NCBI GenBank assembly: GCA_021825955.1
Contig: JAKAEH010000056.1
Coordinates: forward strand, 1 to 6,340
Length of the DNA stretch: 6,340 bases
Reading direction: 5' to 3'
Origin: a bacterium
Lineage (GTDB): Bacteria; Patescibacteria; Microgenomatia; Levybacterales; UBA12049
A program made the translations under genes and the position numbers. Shown here one piece after another: positions 4,731 through 6,340 of the stretch; position 1 is the first letter of the stretch, and each line of letters begins with the position of its first letter. The notes below the pieces were generated by a model. That model searched no databases and was not told the origin of the DNA. It saw only the letters and a program-made list of their open reading frames with translations.

Positions 4731-5318
4731 ATGGGTTTTAAAGAAACTATAAAGGCTTATAGAGCTAGAGAGTTAGCTCAATTAGCAGAAAGAAGTAGAA
4801 TTGAAGAGGCTGAAAGAGAAAGACAAAATGCCCTGTTAGCCGAAAAACAAGCTGCAATTAGGCGGTATCCAGAAGACCTACAGAGTAAGGCTAGAGCATA
4901 TCTTTATCAAAGCGAATTTCCCAGATTATTGCGAGAGATTGAGAGCGTAGTTGATGGATACGCATTTTATCCTTTTATATTTGATGAAAAAGGAGAAATG
5001 AGATTCGAAGACATAAGAGGTTTTACTAGAAGAGGTGTTAGTAAATATTTAGTAAAAGGAATACCAAATGCATTCGGTATTCATCTAAAATGGCACTATC
5101 GTGACGACATTTATCGTAGGATTGTTGTAGAGTCTGACCCTAATGGTGATATAGTCTTGCATGGAAAGAATAAAACTAAAACACATCTCAATGAATGGAT
5201 GGGAAATCCAGATATGCAAGAAAGGATGATGGAAAAATGTTATCAAGAACCTTATGAGTATGAAGATGCTGATTATGGAACTCATGGTTGGCCAGATTAT
5301 GGTAATCCCTCACATTAA
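4731..5318 (+). CDS. Hypothetical protein with N-terminal coiled coil, 195 residues
   Basis: I do not recognise this family. Residues about 5-45 form a highly charged, Ala/Glu/Arg-rich helix likely to be a coiled coil (for example RARELAQLAERSRIEEAE, 11-28). The middle part (50-145) looks like a globular alpha/beta domain with aromatic-rich segments such as VVDGYAFYPFIFDEKGE (73-89) and HLKWHYRDDIYRRIVVE (118-134). The tail is acidic and rich in Tyr, Gly and Pro (EYEDADYGTHGWPDYG, 176-191) and may be disordered. No signal peptide or membrane helix is seen, so it should be cytoplasmic. It stands alone, with its own strong promoter and a terminator, so neighbours give no functional hint. The start is fixed by the promoter ending 9 nt upstream. 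Clearly a real gene; function unknown. Confidence 0.8.
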   Translation: MGFKETIKAYRARELAQLAERSRIEEAERERQNALLAEKQAAIRRYPEDLQSKARAYLYQSEFPRLLREIESVVDGYAFYPFIFDEKGEMRFEDIRGFTRRGVSKYLVKGIPNAFGIHLKWHYRDDIYRRIVVESDPNGDIVLHGKNKTKTHLNEWMGNPDMQERMMEKCYQEPYEYEDADYGTHGWPDYGNPSH

Positions 5319-5359
5319 AATTTTTTAAGTGTTTTTAAAAAGTCTTAGAAGCTAAAATA

Positions 5360-5387
5360 GGAATAATGCGGATATTCCCGTCTTTTT
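5360..5387 (+). terminator. Intrinsic terminator after the 195-residue protein gene
   Basis: GGAATA (5360-5365) pairs with TATTCC (5373-5378) around a 7-nt loop. A run of five T follows at 5383-5387 after CGTC. It lies about 40 nt downstream of the stop codon and would end that single-gene transcript. Confidence 0.6.
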
Positions 5388-5416
5388 AAGAAAACCGTAA
5401 ATACCGTATAGTTTTT

Positions 5417-5425
5417 TGATATACT
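5417..5425 (+). promoter_or_regulatory. Orphan extended -10 element
   Basis: TGA directly precedes TATACT (5420-5425), as in the other promoters here. No good -35 is present. A 36-codon frame starts at ATG 5441, 15 nt downstream, and runs to TAG at 5549-5551, but its translation does not look convincing. Alternatively the element drives a short RNA or a longer leader for the ComB-family gene. Confidence 0.35.
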
Positions 5426-5479
5426 AACTCGGGATATTTGATGTTTTCACCACATTCAAAAGTTTGGAAGTCTTTAACC

Positions 5480-5526
5480 AGTCCCAGCAGAATAGGACTA
5501 TATAAACATAGACCGTACTCTCTATG
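5480..5526. repeat. Two adjacent inverted repeats upstream of the ComB-family gene
   Basis: AGTCC (5480-5484) pairs with GGACT (5495-5499), and CATAGA (5507-5512) pairs with TCTATG (5521-5526) around an 8-nt loop. They lie between the orphan -10 element and the promoter of the ComB-family gene. They could be hairpins of a small RNA or protein binding sites; no T-run follows, so they are not clear terminators. Confidence 0.35.
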
Positions 5527-5535
5527 CTCCTCATT

Positions 5536-5562
5536 TTGCAAAGAATCTTAGAATGTTATAAT
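5536..5562 (+). promoter_or_regulatory. Promoter of the ComB-family gene
   Basis: A perfect TATAAT (5557-5562) is preceded by TGT, an extended -10. A -35-like TTGCAA (5536-5541) lies 15 nt upstream. The ATG at 5570 is 7 nt after the hexamer and no Shine-Dalgarno is present, again predicting a leaderless or near-leaderless transcript. Confidence 0.7.
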
Positions 5563-5569
5563 CAGTGTT

Positions 5570-6289
5570 ATGAATGTTAACATAGCATATGGTATTGAAG
5601 GAGCAAAGATAGCGAGAGGTATTACTGTGATAGTAGATATTTATCGTGCTGCAAGCACAGCTACGTATGCATTAGGACAAAAAGCTAAATATGTTATTCC
5701 TGTTGCAACAAAAGAAGAAGCATTAACGCTAAAGAAACAAAACCCGGATTATTTATTAATGGGAGAAGAACACGGATTTCGTATAAATGAGTTTAATTTC
5801 GGAAATTCTCCACATGAATTAATGCAAGCTGATTTAGAAAACAAGATCCTTGTCCAAAGAACATCTAAAGGCACGCAAGGACTAGTAAATGCAACTAAAG
5901 CAGATGAGCTAATTTTCGGTAGTTTTCCAACAATATCTGCAATAGCGGCATATATTAAACGAAAAAGTCCTCAAGAGATTACGATAGTTGCAATGGATGG
6001 TGAAGATAGCGAAGATGAGGTTTTTGCAATATATTTAAAATCCCAGTTAATGCAAGATCCTGTTAATCCGGAAATAACAAAAACATATTTGATGAATCAT
6101 CGTGTTAGCGTTCGTTTTCTCGATCCAAATCAACCCGAATTTCCAAAAGAAGATATCAACTACTGCTTGGACATCGATAGATTTAATTTTGTTTGTTTAG
6201 TTAAAAAAATAGGTAATCAGCTAAGGATTGTAAAAATTAGCTATAAGGATGAGATAGGTCTAGAGCGGTATGCTCAGCGCAAAACGTAA
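5570..6289 (+). CDS. ComB-family protein (2-phosphosulfolactate phosphatase-like)
   Basis: This 239-residue protein shows the ComB (PF04029) pattern along its length. VIVDIYRAASTATYAL (20-35) corresponds to the family 'V.DV.RATTT...AL'. KYVIPVATKEEAL (40-52) follows. LLMGEEHGFRINEFNFGNSP (62-81) matches 'L.GE..G....GFD.GNSP'. RTSKGTQGL (97-105) stands for the family 'TTNGTRAL', and GSFPTISAIAAYI (117-129) for 'GS..N..A.A..I'. An acidic stretch (AMDGEDSEDEV, 141-151) fits the usual 'G....LED' site. ComB removes phosphate from 2-phosphosulfolactate in coenzyme M synthesis in methanogens; bacterial homologues are common and often of unproven role. 'KGTQG' replacing 'NGTRA' and the acid-rich 'GEDSEDE' suggest a divergent member, so the substrate may differ. 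No ComA, ComC or other sulfonate genes are in the window. It is a single gene with its own promoter. Confidence 0.82.
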   Translation: MNVNIAYGIEGAKIARGITVIVDIYRAASTATYALGQKAKYVIPVATKEEALTLKKQNPDYLLMGEEHGFRINEFNFGNSPHELMQADLENKILVQRTSKGTQGLVNATKADELIFGSFPTISAIAAYIKRKSPQEITIVAMDGEDSEDEVFAIYLKSQLMQDPVNPEITKTYLMNHRVSVRFLDPNQPEFPKEDINYCLDIDRFNFVCLVKKIGNQLRIVKISYKDEIGLERYAQRKT

Positions 6290-6340
6290 TTTTGGTAAAT
6301 AATAATATTAAATAAAATGCAAAGAATTATTTTAGCTTCA

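Noticed and set aside
5085..5285. Minus-strand frame of 66 codons
   Set aside because: Shadow opposite the 195-residue gene, Ile/Phe-rich and without start signals.
1..6340. CRISPR array, insertion sequence or retroelement
   Set aside because: No regularly spaced direct repeats, no transposase or reverse transcriptase, and no paired terminal inverted repeats with target duplications were seen by eye.

Overview
The window is AT-rich and densely packed. It uses the standard bacterial code: UGA ends the first permease gene and forms ATGA junctions. Compact spacing, small proteins, convergent genes that share stop bases, and promoters whose -10 box sits about 6 nt before the ATG suggest a small-genome bacterium, perhaps of the Candidate Phyla Radiation (Patescibacteria). 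That placement is inference; no marker gene is present.

Layout. At 2-163 (+) lies the C-terminal end of an M23 (LytM-like) metallopeptidase. It converges with a small C39-like cysteine peptidase gene (169-567, -). That gene is divergent from a small XRE-type repressor gene (648-872, +), with an 80-bp intergenic space holding both promoters and a possible operator dyad. The repressor gene meets, tail to tail, a minus-strand cluster: a small unannotated ORF (1537-1689), a single-HKD phospholipase D-like protein (1091-1540), and a 67-residue protein of unknown function (869-1072).

From about 1700 to 2010 there is no convincing complete gene. This stretch holds a long, roughly symmetrical terminator-like hairpin (1665-1711), several shorter inverted repeats, a start-less but protein-like reading frame on the minus strand (1702-1896), and a promoter-like element followed by a small terminator-like hairpin.

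At 2026-4577 is a tight three-gene operon for an ABC-2 type exporter: an ATPase of the COG4586 type and two six-helix permeases (COG4587/COG3694, ABC2_membrane_6-like). Its substrate is unknown. Two single genes with their own promoters follow: an unrecognised 195-residue protein (4731-5318) with an intrinsic terminator, and a ComB-family protein (5570-6289; 2-phosphosulfolactate phosphatase family). Between them lie an orphan promoter and two hairpins.

The most striking theme is regulatory. Six genes at the head of transcription units have a -10 hexamer 6-9 nt upstream of the ATG and no Shine-Dalgarno sequence, which predicts leaderless mRNAs. By contrast, the operon-internal PLD gene has a perfect AGGAGG. 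The second theme is the minus-strand cluster and the hairpin-rich gap beside it, where small or decayed coding sequence seems to have gone unannotated.
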